From Siphonodentalium dalli (taxonomy: Eukaryota; Mollusca; Scaphopoda; Gadilida; Siphonodentaliidae), in assembly GCA_032622095.1 (NCBI GenBank), contig CP136062.1, positions 231,212,578 through 231,276,577 of the forward strand: a DNA stretch of 64,000 nt, in the 5' to 3' direction. Under the pieces are notes generated by a model. It had not been told where the DNA came from. It made no database searches and worked only from the letters and a program-made list of their open reading frames with translations. The translations under genes and the position numbers were made by a program. Shown here piece by piece: positions 25,401 through 32,366 of this stretch; positions within the stretch are counted from its first letter, which is position 1; every line of letters begins with the position of its first letter.

Positions 25401-27396
25401 TCATTAAACTGAAAAAAAAAGACACAAACCAGAAATCTAACCACGGCCGTTCGGCCGCGGTGTACTTGCCGCTCGGCCGTGGTGCTCAGCTGCAGTTACA
25501 AACTCTGACACCGCGGCCGAACGGCAAATACACCGTGGTGCCAATGCACACTTGTTTTGTCCAGCGGGATAGCAAACCACAGGTCATCATTACAATCTAT
25601 CTGAATACTGCTATTATTAATTAGCATTATAGGTACCGGTATGATAACGAGAAGTATATAAGAAGCTAAATGGAGAATATTATGTTCGAGTAAAGAAATA
25701 TAAATCAGCAGATGGAACATGATTGTTTTATAACGTCAAGAAGAATGTCAATGGAAGCATCCGGCATCCCAAATATGAGCCTGACGGCGTATGCTGGTCT
25801 GCCATCCGGAATATGCCATAACAGACCCCAAATCCGGTGTCTGAAAAGGGGGGGGGGGGGTCGTCACTCTCATACCTGGACAAATGTTGTAATGGGAGGG
25901 GAGAAAGTCCGCATTTTGCATTCAGATCTTTATTCAATGATCTCGAATGAGACTTTTCAGCGTGACAAACTTGGTACGGTATTTGACCGCGTTCGGATTT
26001 TTGCCATAATAGTAATACCCTGACCATGTTTCGTTCCCTGGCCGGCTACAGTGCTAGCGCGAGAGATGAGTACGCTACCTCTTGAGTCTCAGCTACCAAA
26101 TTGCAGTCTGCTTTCAGAAAGTTGAGTACCCAAATATAAATTTTATAAAAGCTGGGTACCCAACTGAACGAAATGGGGGGGGGGGGGGGTGTGGGGTGAC
26201 AGTGGGGTCCGTGACTACCCGCCCCCGAGACAACCCGCCCCCAAAAATCAATTAGCGGTAATCAGTGGCCAATTAGGAGGTGTGAGGGGATTATGAGATG
26301 TTTGTTTAACGAAACTGGGTTGTTTTTTATCGAGTTTTATTTGATTTAACAACATGGACAACAATAAATACACATGTAATATAATATAACTTATGAACAC
26401 AAACATGCATCAACGATAATATGTTTATTTATGACGAAGTTTAATGAACGAAATATAAAAACGGAATGAATGAATATGAACGAAGATTAAAAACTAAATT
26501 TATTAAGTTTAACAAACGAACAATGATTAATTTGGGGCTGTTGCTGCTGTTGTCTGTCTGCACTGTGCCGGTCTCTTCTATTTATATAGATTTTAAAATA
26601 TTACAAAGTGATTTACAGAACACAAGACCGTAAGTATACAATAATTACATGTCTTTGCAAGGCTTTGTCTTTGCACGTGGTCGATTCCAGTGTCACATAG
26701 TCGGTATTGCCAGCGCCCACAAACATCACAATCAACGGCATGCTGCTTTGGTCGGACCTCTAAATCGCAGTGAATGCAAGGAAACATACTTGCAGAATTA
26801 AGATGTCCCACACTCAAGAGTTAATATACCCAGTTCCGTCGGCATCGTTCAAAGGCTGTTTGTATACTCACCTCCAGTTAACATCAGTGAGATGAATCCC
26901 GAGTTGTGATAACACACTGATAATGAACCATTTGCATCAAATGTTTGTTTTGAAAGCACCCCTTTTAATTAGTCTTCACTTACCTTAAGTGCCGTTCAGT
27001 TGCCAAAACATCGTGTCATTCTTTATCCCAGGCCAAGCATTGATATAATTAATGAATAAACACATGTTTTGTTGATCAAAATCTTTAATAGTACATGTAT
27101 ATCATCAAAGGACATAAAAGGCCATAATCACTATTAACAATTTCGGGACAACCCGCCCTCATTTATCGGGACAACCCGCCCCCAAAATAGCATAGGGGCG
27201 AGTTGTCTCGGGGGCGGGTAGTCCCGTTCCCGTGACAGTGACCATTTCAACGATACTGACATGTTGACACGTTGCCTCGAAAATAGGGAAGTGTCAAGAG
27301 AAACTATCCGATTTTTCACACCTTTCCAGAAGCTCCATCTCCAAGAATAACAATCTTGAGTTGATTATCGGGTGTCTCATCTTCTGAATCGGACAT
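7225..27396 (-). CDS. RAB28: RAB28-like small GTPase, six coding exons
   Basis: Assembled by reading the minus strand. Exons are 27396-27322, 18097-18001, 15705-15617, 13753-13624, 10304-10201 and 7401-7225. Every intron starts GT and ends AG, and phases join as 0,1,0,1,0. The product is 223 residues (human RAB28 is about 221). P-loop GDGASGKS is at residues 19-26, switch I QTIGLDFF at 43-50, the RAB28-type switch II WDIGGQ (not WDTAGQ) at 67-72, NKSD at 129-132 and SAK at 159-161. The C-terminus CSLQ (220-223) is a CaaX box, fitting the farnesylated, CaaX-ending character of RAB28 as opposed to the usual double-cysteine Rab tail. In the known family this GTPase acts at the ciliary base with BBSome/IFT and in photoreceptor outer-segment turnover. 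Introns are 9224, 2295, 1863, 3319 and 2799 bp and are packed with mobile elements. Start: first ATG in frame, giving the family N-terminus MSDSE. UTRs were not determined. The coding sequence looks intact. Confidence 0.95.
7402..10200 (-). other. RAB28 intron 5: little recognisable
   Basis: Related palindromic stretches with CGCGAATTTAAA/GAATTCAAAACTGAGCG at 7455-7530 and 8845-8930, and GTCGAC-rich stretches near 8940-9000 and 9938-9955. A 60-codon minus frame at 9744-9562 has no recognised homology. The rest is unremarkable AT-rich sequence. Confidence 0.5.
10201..10304 (-). CDS. RAB28: RAB28 exon 5 (residues 131-165, G5 box)
   Basis: No long minus-strand open frame marks this exon. It was found by searching the fourth intron interval for a coded SAKTG motif. 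Acceptor CATTGCCAG, donor GTAAGC at 10200. The two leading bases complete Ser131 of NKSD. It then encodes [20 protein letters not shown] and [14 protein letters not shown]. 104 nt, phase 1 in and phase 0 out, exactly as needed by its neighbours. Confidence 0.95.
10373..10576 (+). repeat. Tandem ACCCTTTCTATACTAAAGCATC repeat
   Basis: Four units, each with TTTCTATACTAAAGCATCAT then TGATGAGTAGTTATC; later units add TTCAGATAATAAGTTTAA. Related sequence is at 57417-57660. RAB28 intron 4, about 70 bp upstream of exon 5 on the transcribed strand. Confidence 0.7.
10761..11139 (+). repeat. Minisatellite with 57/52/52 bp higher-order pattern
   Basis: Seven units beginning GACCACAGTGCTGTATCCAC at 10761, 10818, 10870, 10922, 10979, 11031 and 11083. 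Unit lengths are 57, 52, 52, 57, 52, 52, 57; long units carry an extra AGTAC. RAB28 intron 4. Confidence 0.88.
12039..12638. mobile_element. TTAA-type MITE with AGGGGTACTGTAC termini, copy 1
   Basis: Left TTAAAGGGGTACTGTAC, right GTACAGTACCCCTTTAA: about 18 bp inverted termini compatible with a TTAA target. The internal block ACAAATTGTCGTTGTCG is shared with the second copy. RAB28 intron 4. It abuts an older repeat (11830-12038) related to 59330-59480. Confidence 0.72.
12668..12815. repeat. Short inverted repeat
   Basis: ATCAAATGGTTTCGATG ... GGTAAAACCC pairs with GGGTTTTACCAA ... CATCGAAACCAGTTGAT around a TTCACTC centre. MITE-like; RAB28 intron 4. Confidence 0.5.
13262..13600. repeat. Direct duplication of about 110 bp beside RAB28 exon 4
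   Basis: 13262-13388 and 13496-13600 share CATGCTTCTGTTSACA, CATGTATGTTTCC and GGTTGTTTGTTGAGTTTGTA blocks, with a GC-richer 105 bp stretch between. That stretch is open in one minus frame with compatible phases, but it does not resemble RAB28. Confidence 0.55.
13624..13753 (-). CDS. RAB28: RAB28 exon 4 (residues 88-131)
   Basis: Acceptor TTTTCAG, donor GTAAGA at 13623. It encodes [20 protein letters not shown] and continues to LLVGNK plus one base. The downstream open frame past GNK is intron. 130 nt, phase 0 in and phase 1 out. Confidence 0.95.
13776..13932. repeat. Inverted repeat of the GAGGATCTCACATGAG family
   Basis: GAGGATCACCAATGAGTCGC with an internal inverted half; the better preserved relative is at 58687-58834. 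It directly follows the exon 4 acceptor on the intron side. Confidence 0.45.
14665..15262. mobile_element. Hairpin element with ATATGTGACCCGCC termini, interrupted
   Basis: Left ATATGTGACCCGCCATATC and right GATATGGCGGGTCACATAT, followed inward by TCCAGTCGTAAGTCGGG. Carries two hairpin modules (the first split by an insertion at about 14731-14868, the second at 15144-15208) and the GGGAGCCCCACACATATATA hairpin between them. In RAB28 intron 3. Confidence 0.65.
14731..14868 (+). mobile_element. Short retro-insertion with ATCT-type tail
   Basis: About 138 bp interrupts a hairpin stem that is intact at 32422-32488. The insert ends TGTAAATAAAATTATCC then TATCTATCC: an AATAAA followed by a short ATCT repeat, as at the 3' ends of some non-LTR retrotransposons. 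The 5' end is abrupt, suggesting 5' truncation. Confidence 0.5.
15617..15705 (-). CDS. RAB28: RAB28 exon 3 (residues 58-87, switch II)
   Basis: Acceptor TTCATTTCAG, donor GTAAGG at 15616. It completes Gly58 and encodes [20 protein letters not shown] then [15 protein letters not shown] is diagnostic of RAB28. 89 nt, phase 1 in and phase 0 out. Confidence 0.95.
16093..16492. mobile_element. TTAA-flanked hairpin MITE, inverted copy
   Basis: Also 400 bp: the reverse-complement orientation of the 2643-3042 copy, with hairpin modules at 16124-16190 and 16272-16338. Located in RAB28 intron 2. Confidence 0.75.
16674..17000 (+). repeat. 29 bp minisatellite, about 11 copies
   Basis: Unit CCGGGATAGTGAGGTGGTAC plus TGCAGTTGA, with a few truncated units near the left end. 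Open in two minus frames only because 29 is not a multiple of three; no gene inferred. RAB28 intron 2. Confidence 0.88.
17113..17455. mobile_element. TIR element with GTTTCC ends, second copy
   Basis: Starts GTTTCCTGGGTATAAAAA and ends GAAACTATAG-type complement. Shares CTGTCTGGAAATGCTTCC and ATCAATTAATATTGATTTTA with 2286-2612. RAB28 intron 2. Confidence 0.55.
17485..17670. mobile_element. Degenerate hairpin MITE fragment
   Basis: Begins ACACTTTCATGACGGGAG (CCCTTTCATGAC family), with one hairpin at 17535-17601 and half of a second, then TTTTCGCAAAATT. The right terminus is lost. In RAB28 intron 2. Confidence 0.5.
17785..17885 (+). repeat. Two-copy 51 bp direct repeat
   Basis: ATGTTTCAGTCATTGGAGGG...CACAATGACATGATATCAAA and a second copy with five or so changes, in RAB28 intron 2 about 115 bp downstream of exon 2. 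Confidence 0.7.
18001..18097 (-). CDS. RAB28: RAB28 exon 2 (residues 26-58, switch I)
   Basis: Acceptor CTCTACAG (AG at 18099-18098), donor GTCAGT beginning at 18000. It encodes [18 protein letters not shown] followed by [14 protein letters not shown] and the first base of Gly58. Its serine completes the GKS of the P-loop. The acceptor and the first exon bases are tandemly duplicated upstream in the intron (18091-18296, separate entry). Confidence 0.95.
18091..18296 (-). repeat. Tandem duplication of the RAB28 exon 2 3' splice site
   Basis: Read on the minus strand, the block 'CTTTCTCTACAG/AGCAGTC' that forms the exon 2 acceptor and first exon bases recurs upstream in intron 1 at about 18149, 18195 and 18248 (spacing 58, 46 and 53 bp), each followed by 'ATATTACCATACTA'-type sequence. 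The copy at about 18195 keeps the pyrimidine tract and CAG (CTCTACAGAGCA). The others read CTCTACATAGCAG and CTCTACAAAACGG. Decoy acceptors are therefore present just upstream of the real one. Confidence 0.85.
18762..18967. mobile_element. TTAA-flanked hairpin MITE, short rearranged copy
   Basis: 206 bp, same TTAA CCCTTTACCCAACAG terminus on both sides. The two hairpin modules are partly fused (18792-18902) and the spacer is lost. In RAB28 intron 1. Confidence 0.7.
19545..21788 (+). repeat. Long element with GGTTACCCGGCG end and divergent tandem units
   Basis: Begins ACTAGCAGGGTTACCCGGCG and ends in a short ACAG tandem tract. From 20455 it holds about nine divergent units of 130-165 bp, each with AAACCACACxATTAGA, ATCATGGAGAAGAATGTGTA and GGTGGAAATCGGC. 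Near 21350-21740 a 50 bp segment GACCCCTTTGGTGCCAT is repeated. No coding frame. A related end occurs at 14165 and, in reverse, at 39345-39362. Class unknown. RAB28 intron 1. Confidence 0.5.
21793..22167. mobile_element. GC-rich TIR element, copy A
   Basis: Inverted termini CCCTGCTTGACAAAACAAG and CTTGTTTTGTCCAGCGGGG flanked by TA on both sides. The interior is built of short CCGCGG-containing units (GCCGTTCGGCCGCGGTG variants). No ORF of note. A TA duplication suggests Tc1/mariner-like or similar mobilisation. Confidence 0.75.
23320..24927. mobile_element. GC-rich TIR element, copy B, split by hAT
   Basis: Same family: starts CCCCCGCTGGACAAAACAAG after TA at 23318, and its right terminus TTTTGTCCAGCAGGG is followed by the hAT element. 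The remaining TA is at 24928-24929, after the hAT target duplication. Removing the hAT gives an intact end ...CCAGCAGGGTA. It is inverted relative to copy A, judging from the order of the GTTCATTAAACTGAAAAAAG block. Confidence 0.75.
23676..24919. mobile_element. hAT-type non-autonomous transposon
   Basis: 1244 bp element with inverted termini TAGTGCTGGGCGGTATTT and AAATACCGCCCAGCACTA, flanked by a perfect 8 bp target duplication CAGCAGGG (23668-23675 and 24920-24927), as expected for hAT. Subterminal ACCG/CGGT repeats are dense at both ends. No hAT transposase ORF is recognisable. It lies inside the right end of a TA-flanked element (23320-23675), in RAB28 intron 1. Confidence 0.88.
25333..25569. 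mobile_element. GC-rich TIR element, copy C (short)
   Basis: Begins CCCTTCTGGACAAAACAAG after TA and ends CTTGTTTTGTCCAGCGGG before ATA. It keeps the GTTCATTAAACTGAAAAA block in copy A orientation but lacks several internal CCGCGG units. Confidence 0.7.
26205..27231. mobile_element. Mutator-like (MULE) non-autonomous DNA element
   Basis: 1027 bp element bounded by a perfect 9 bp target duplication GTGACAGTG (26196-26204 and 27232-27240). The terminal inverted repeats of about 37 bp read GGGTCCGTGACTACCCGCCC at left and GGGAACGGGACTACCCGCCC (reverse complement) at right, and both continue CCGAGACAAC. Direct subrepeats of CGGGACAACCCGCCC lie inside the right end. A 9 bp duplication is characteristic of Mutator elements. 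The target is a copy of a local repeat, and an uninterrupted copy of that site is at 19440-19456. It sits in RAB28 intron 1, very close to exon 1, and contains a PHD-like ORF remnant. Confidence 0.85.
26593..26817 (-). pseudogene. PHD-like zinc finger remnant inside the MULE
   Basis: A 74-codon frame with an internal start MFPCIHC. Cysteine pairs CxxC (CIHC), CxxC (CDVC), then WQYRLC and a last CxxC (CNYC) resemble the C4HC3 PHD layout. From memory this finger type precedes MULE transposase domains in some invertebrate proteins. The usual His of WxHRxC is Tyr here, so one zinc ligand looks lost, and no transposase core follows. Probably the N-terminal leftover of a Mutator transposase; a captured host exon is the alternative. 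Confidence 0.55.
27322..27396 (-). CDS. RAB28: RAB28 exon 1 (residues 1-25)
   Basis: The start codon is the reverse complement of 27394-27396. The exon encodes [10 protein letters not shown] then [14 protein letters not shown] and ends AAG before donor GTGTGA at 27321. The intron falls directly after the P-loop lysine, as in the human gene (from memory). Phase 0. Confidence 0.95.
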
Positions 27397-27498
27397 ATTT
27401 ACAGATTTTGGCCTAAGACTAGCCGTTTCACGTCTCCAAACTAGAACTATCTGTATGATCCCGACATATTTTTGTTCTAAAAATAGAAGCTTGTCGTA

Positions 27499-27509
27499 GG
27501 CAACCGGAA
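27499..27509 (-). promoter_or_regulatory. ETS-like and X-box half-site motif upstream of RAB28
   Basis: About 105 bp upstream of the RAB28 ATG the minus strand reads TTTCCGGTTGCC: an ETS-like core (CCGGAA on plus, 27504-27509) fused to GTTGCC, half of an RFX X-box. A full X-box is not present. RFX control would suit a ciliary gene, but this is only a motif match. Confidence 0.25.
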
Positions 27510-27782
27510 AATAAACACTCGATTTTGGTTCGATATCTTTTAAATGTCAATTTAATAGATTTTAGTCATTTTCAATTAATATCCAGAGGAATCAATATAT
27601 TAATGACAAATGAAATAAAATTAATGTCATTAAAATTTGGTATTTTACTTTGCCTAGACTATCAAGACTCGAAATTAAATTAATTAAAAACACGGAAATT
27701 CTGTTCCGGATTGCAGTGCAGGTCGTCCTTTTTGAGGACGACAGACGCCGAAGAGAACACTTCATAAAAAAATAGGCCATGG

Positions 27783-27887
27783 CTAAAGAGCGGTATACCG
27801 CTCTTTAGTACCAAATGCTAAAGAGCAGTATACCGCTCTTTAGCTATATGGGTCTGACAAGCTAAAGAACGGTATACCGCTCTTTAT
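27783..27887. repeat. Palindromic array 1 (AAAGAGCGGTATACCGCTCTTT)
   Basis: Three near-perfect 24-26 bp palindromes centred on GGTATACC at 27783-27808, 27818-27843 and 27862-27887, with spacers of 9 and 18 bp. The LINE reverse transcriptase fragment starts immediately after the third. Confidence 0.8.
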
Positions 27888-28882
27888 TGGTCTTTATTAA
27901 CGATCTACCAAACAGTGTAACATCAAACGCAAAGCTCTTTGCGGACGACTGTCTGTTGTACAGAAAAATTGAATCAGCAGCAGACCAGGTACAGATACAA
28001 GAAGATCTTGGGAACATAAATGGCAAATGGAATTCCACCCCACAAAGTGCCAAGTTCTACAGGTCACTACAAAAAGAAAGCCACTTCAATCAATCTACAC
28101 CATCCATAACCAGAAGCTTGAAACAGTTGAATCGGCAAAATATCTCGGAGTGACCATCAGCAACAACTTAAAATGGAATACGCACATCAGCCAAACGGTA
28201 AAGAAAGCAAACAACACCTGTGCTTTTCTATGGCGTAACGTCGGCAACTGCAAATCAGAAGTGAAAAACAAATGCTACAAGGCCATGGTACGACCATTGA
28301 CTGATTATGCAGCAAGCGTGTGGAACCCACATACAAAAGCAAACATCGACGATCTGGAGAAAGTTCAAAACAGGGCAGCTAGGTGGGTGGCAAATGACTA
28401 CAACTGGAAGAGTGACATCCACGCCATAAAGAAGAAGCTGAGATGGGAATCACTGGAAAGTCGCAGATACATAGCAGACATGGTGATGTTCCATCGAGTA
28501 GTGTATGGCTCCGTTGACACTCCAGCAGACAATTACATCAGAAAGACAATGTGACAGCCAACACGAGAGGCCACCAGCAAAAGTACCATCTAACGTTTGC
28601 GGGGGTAGATGCCTACAAATTTTCATACTTCGATCCCTCGGACAATAAAGTTTTGGAATGCTGTGGAAGTGGAGCAACGCAAAACCAGAGACGAGAAGCT
28701 CTTCAAGACCATGGTCTCATTCTGCTCCACTCCAAAAATGAAACATCCGAAAGCATAGAAACCAAAACAACATGTAAATAACTACTTCACTGTAAATATG
28801 TGCACTTCCGACTCCGAGTACGGTGCGATAGTACGCAAAATTGCGGTAAATGCACCTTATCAGAAGAAGAAGAAGAAGAAGA
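27888..28882 (+). pseudogene. 5'-truncated LINE reverse transcriptase fragment
   Basis: Starts within the RT domain (FINDLPNSV), keeps the catalytic-box FADDCLLYRKI, then after a one-base shift near 28022 continues in another frame with MEFHPTKCQVL, KYLGVTISNNLKWNTHI, the C-terminal RAARWVANDY and RGHQQKYHLTF, then a further shift near 28630 (IPRTIKFWNA in the new frame). It ends at a GAA tandem tract (28863-28882). The layout is that of a CR1/jockey-like non-LTR element; the clade was not determined. Broken by at least two frameshifts and missing EN and most of RT: dead. Confidence 0.85.
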
Positions 28883-29114
28883 AACGCTAAAGACAGACCC
28901 GAAGCTGGTGGGGGTAGGCCACAGGATCCTACAGGAAGGGCGAACCGCCCCCTGTGAAGTAGGAACAGGATTTGCGTATGCCCGCCCGCAGGGCGGCACG
29001 AGGACGGTGTGGGCTCACCCGGAGGTCGCCCTTACGCCCTGTCTTAGATTTTCTTGGTTTTGTGAGTACAATATGTCTAGGTCGTGGCTCAGGAGGGTCG
29101 GGTGAGGTGGGGTT
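28883..29114. other. GC-rich stretch between LINE fragment and ORF1-like frame
   Basis: GC-rich, CpG-containing segment, partly open on both strands. It may be the region downstream of the ORF1-like frame on the minus strand. No confident gene. Confidence 0.35.
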
Positions 29115-29885
29115 CTATCTGTTAAGTGATGTTTTGTTCTTTTTCTTTTTGTTCTTTTTCTTGTTGTTTTTTCGTTTCTTCTTTTTTGGTGGTGGAGCAC
29201 TCGATGGTGATGGTGGTGGAGGCTCATCTTCAGAGTCAGAGTCGGAGGTGGAGTAGAAATCGGAATCGTCTGAATAGATCCAAGATTTTGTGGGTGAAGG
29301 CTCATCTTCCCATTCATCGACCTCGGTGTCAGTGTCGCTTTCTCTCTTGGATTCGGTGGGTTCTGCTTTGGGTGAAGGCTCCGGATCGTGATACTCCGGA
29401 TACTCCGGAGTCTTCGGAACAAAGTCTTCCTCTTTGTTATCCTCGTCTGACCGTGATGGTGGTGGTGATGGTGGTTCCATCTCCAGGGCGGCAGACTGGG
29501 CCGGTATCGCAGCTGGATGGGCGGAGTCGACTGGTGAAGTTCCGGTCGATTTCTTCGCTTTCCATGCAGCGAGTCTTTCGGCATCTCTCTTTTTCATCGA
29601 TGGTGTTTTCTTTTTCTTCTTTCTCATCTTCTGTCGAGGCTTCCGTGCTGATTCGGTAATATCCGAGCCCTTCCCGGTAGGGAGCCCTGAAAAGAGCTTT
29701 GCCGGGCCGGACTGGAAGTCCAGAATCAGCTGGTATCCGCCTTTGTGAGCGTGGAATGACCAGCTCAGACAAGGCGTGACATGCAGGGCTTCCAGCATGC
29801 TGGTGACACTAATTGGGATTAGCGGTGGCGAGTTCATCCTGAGAGGTGGCGATCCTGTGAACGTTTCTGTCGGAAGTTTTCTCAT
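29115..29885 (-). CDS. Lysine-rich/acidic ORF, retrotransposon ORF1-like
   Basis: A 256-codon frame starting MRKLPTETFTGSPPL. Layout: N-terminal 90 residues of ordinary composition; a basic block RKPRQKMRKKKKKTPSMKKR followed by DAERLAAWKAKKS (about 93-117); a Pro/Asp/Glu/Ser-rich acidic middle; and a C-terminal poly-lysine/asparagine tail. From memory, 'KKRDAERLAAWKAKK'-type blocks occur in ORF1 proteins of invertebrate LINEs, but no zinc knuckle is visible. The following minus-strand stretch (29114-28787) is GC-rich and partly open (PPCGRAYANPVP). It may be the 5' part of a separate LINE in opposite orientation to 27888-28882. A host gene exon is not excluded. Confidence 0.4.
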   Translation of the reverse strand: MRKLPTETFTGSPPLRMNSPPLIPISVTSMLEALHVTPCLSWSFHAHKGGYQLILDFQSGPAKLFSGLPTGKGSDITESARKPRQKMRKKKKKTPSMKKRDAERLAAWKAKKSTGTSPVDSAHPAAIPAQSAALEMEPPSPPPSRSDEDNKEEDFVPKTPEYPEYHDPEPSPKAEPTESKRESDTDTEVDEWEDEPSPTKSWIYSDDSDFYSTSDSDSEDEPPPPSPSSAPPPKKKKRKNNKKKNKKKKNKTSLNR

Positions 29886-30699
29886 GCCGTCGGAAAATAA
29901 ATGCTATTATTATAACCCATGATGACTAGATTTAACGGGGGTATATAGAAGAAGGAGCTTAATTCCGACATGCCATCTCAAATTTCCGACCATTTATCAC
30001 CTTGTTCTTGGACTTATTATCAAAGAACCCATTAAACAATGCAGACAGCAGGGAGCCCCCCCCCCCCAAACACCGAGGCTGATATCCATTCTATAAACTA
30101 GTTAACTTTATGACCTGTTGGCTCTGTGGACATTCGCCTTATCTGATAAACCACACGATTGGCAGCATGGTGCCTATTTATTAGTAACAAAGTGCCAGAA
30201 TTGTTATGTCATAGCAGTTTTCACAGGTGGCTTGTTTGCAGATCGACAAGTTTATGATTCTTGGAGTGATATGTCCTGACTCCCTATATAATACTCTGTA
30301 CATTCAAATCATTCTATCCAAAATGCCTCCCAAACCGAAACGTCGAAATTTTGTGAATTATCATATCTTTGTTTACTTGCATGAACAACCCTATAATTGG
30401 ATATTATTTAGATGCTATACACCCATGCAGCGGTGTTAAACCGCAGAGTATTAACGCATGTTTCATTCTTTTTCCCAGAATGTGTAATGTAATATTTTTA
30501 ATGCCAAACTGCAATTTCAATTATGAAAATTCAAAATGTTTCAACTTTGGAAGGGGGGATACCCCCTTTTATCCCCCCTTCCATACCACCCCCCCCCCCC
30601 TACTCGGCACAGGGCGCCGAGGTATCGCATACTGTCGGAAAAATTATGTCACCGCCCCCTCATTTCAGTTCAAAATGAGTCGTCTGGCTTCGGGCCTGC

Positions 30700-30951
30700 C
30701 TAAACGAGCGGTATAGGCCTACTGCTCTTTTATAGCTATATGGGCCTGATACGCTAAAAAACGGTATACCACTCTTCGGCAGTTGGTGCTAAAGAACGGT
30801 ATACCGCTCTTTATTGACACACACTAAAGAGCGCTATATACCGCTCTTTAGTGACACACACTAAAGAGCGCTCTACAGCTCTTCAGCGTTGGCGTTAAAG
30901 AACGGCCCGCTATACTGCTATTTAGTTACAAACGCCAAAGAACGGTATACA
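30700..30951. repeat. Palindromic array 2 (GGTATACC palindromes)
   Basis: Six or seven palindromes, several decayed or with changed centres (GCGCTATATACCGC, GCGCTCTACAGCTC). It shares the spacer TAGCTATATGGGCCTGATAC with array 1, so the arrays are copies of a common ancestor. Confidence 0.75.
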
Positions 30952-31580
30952 CCTGTCATACACTTGTAATAGAGGTCAGTCGGGTGTTTATTCCTCATAA
31001 AAAATGCTGTATTATGAATGTCCACTGGTGGTTGGTTTTAATCTATTAATCTATGGTTGGGTTTAATCTACTTAATCCATTAATTAATCTAAAGTTCAAA
31101 CACTACGAAGCTTTCCTATTCTTACTCTTCCTACAGTTCACTAAATCAAGGTGAAATTTAGATCTGAGAAATCAATTAAAGTTTGACCGCTCTATCCAGT
31201 AGGAAAAATCATGATTTATTCTAAGATAATTTCAAAATATAGAAATTCCATGTATCTGTTATTTCTTCCATTTGTCACTTCTAATATATGTTATAACAAG
31301 TAATAACACATCAATAACAACTTAGAAACAGTCACTAAATAAATGAAACATTTCCATCTCTCTCATTTTATTCCGTTGCAATTGGTAAATGTGAGCCACA
31401 GAGATAATACATTAATCTCCTGAACTGACAACATACCTGCCCAGTGGGGAAGAGTCATGATTTATACATACATATTTATTTTATTCACAGCTATAGGACT
31501 TTGATATCTGTATAATCTCTGAATAATAAACCATAATCAGTGTGAACCTGCCTTAATGTGATGTCTGTACGATACACCGG

Positions 31581-31707
31581 GAACGGTACCGGTATATATA
31601 CCGCTATTTAGCTATACATGGTCCTGGCGCGATAAAGAACGATCTTCGTTATCATCCATACTGCTCTTTATTGTCCGGCTATAAAGAGCGGTATACCACT
31701 CTTTAGC
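31581..31707. repeat. Palindromic array 3 (GGTATACC palindromes)
   Basis: Partly decayed copy: ACCGGTATATATACCGC, the spacer TAGCTATACATGGTCCTG, and AAAGAGCGGTATACCACTCT at 31683-31703. A minus-strand frame (31857-31612) starting in unique sequence runs into it and has no recognisable homology. Confidence 0.65.
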
Positions 31708-32366
31708 CACTCCGTATAAAATATCCACGTACCCAGCAATCCAATCTCCATATGTACAGTTGCGTAGTTTCGTCCCTTCGCGTTCAAAGGAACGCACAGC
31801 AGTGACTGGTTCGCTGGCAAAGCTTGCCAGCAATCGAACAGCTTGTACTATAAACACATTCCAGTAAAGAACAGTTTACTGTCAGAAACCCTTGAGAAAA
31901 TATCCACTGATGTTCTGTTCTGTTCTGTTAGACGTCCCCCTTTATTTGTGAGGAGCACCCACATGTGGGTTAAAATAAATATAAAACCTATTGGTTGTAA
32001 GACAGTAATATATGAGGGTTGAAATGTGAAGGTAAAAGATGCGCTACTTATGTGCACTGATGGTGCTGTGTCCTCAGGTTCAGTTATTCCGCAAGTTTGG
32101 AGTTTGGGATGATACCCGGGAATATTTGAAAGGGCTGTCAGCCCTCTCATACAACCCACTTTTGGATGCTGTAATTCCAATGAAGATCGTATGCAGGGTT
32201 TGTGAGTTTGTAAAGTAGATTACTATCTGCCCATGCATCGCAGGTGTTTGCCTACTGTGCATTGGGTGGATGACACAGCATCAGGAAGCAAAGCCCCCCC
32301 CAATCCGAATCTGAACCGTCGATGAAGACTTACCTTGTTTTCTTTTATCAGTTTTGTGTGTCAATA

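Noticed and set aside
27721-27742. GTCGTCC-TTTTT-AGGACGAC hairpin as a terminator
   Set aside because: Rho-independent termination does not apply in an animal genome, and there is no adjacent small RNA gene.
31612-31857. 81-codon minus frame as a host exon
   Set aside because: Plausible codon use in part, but it runs into a palindromic array and has no recognised homology or splice signals.
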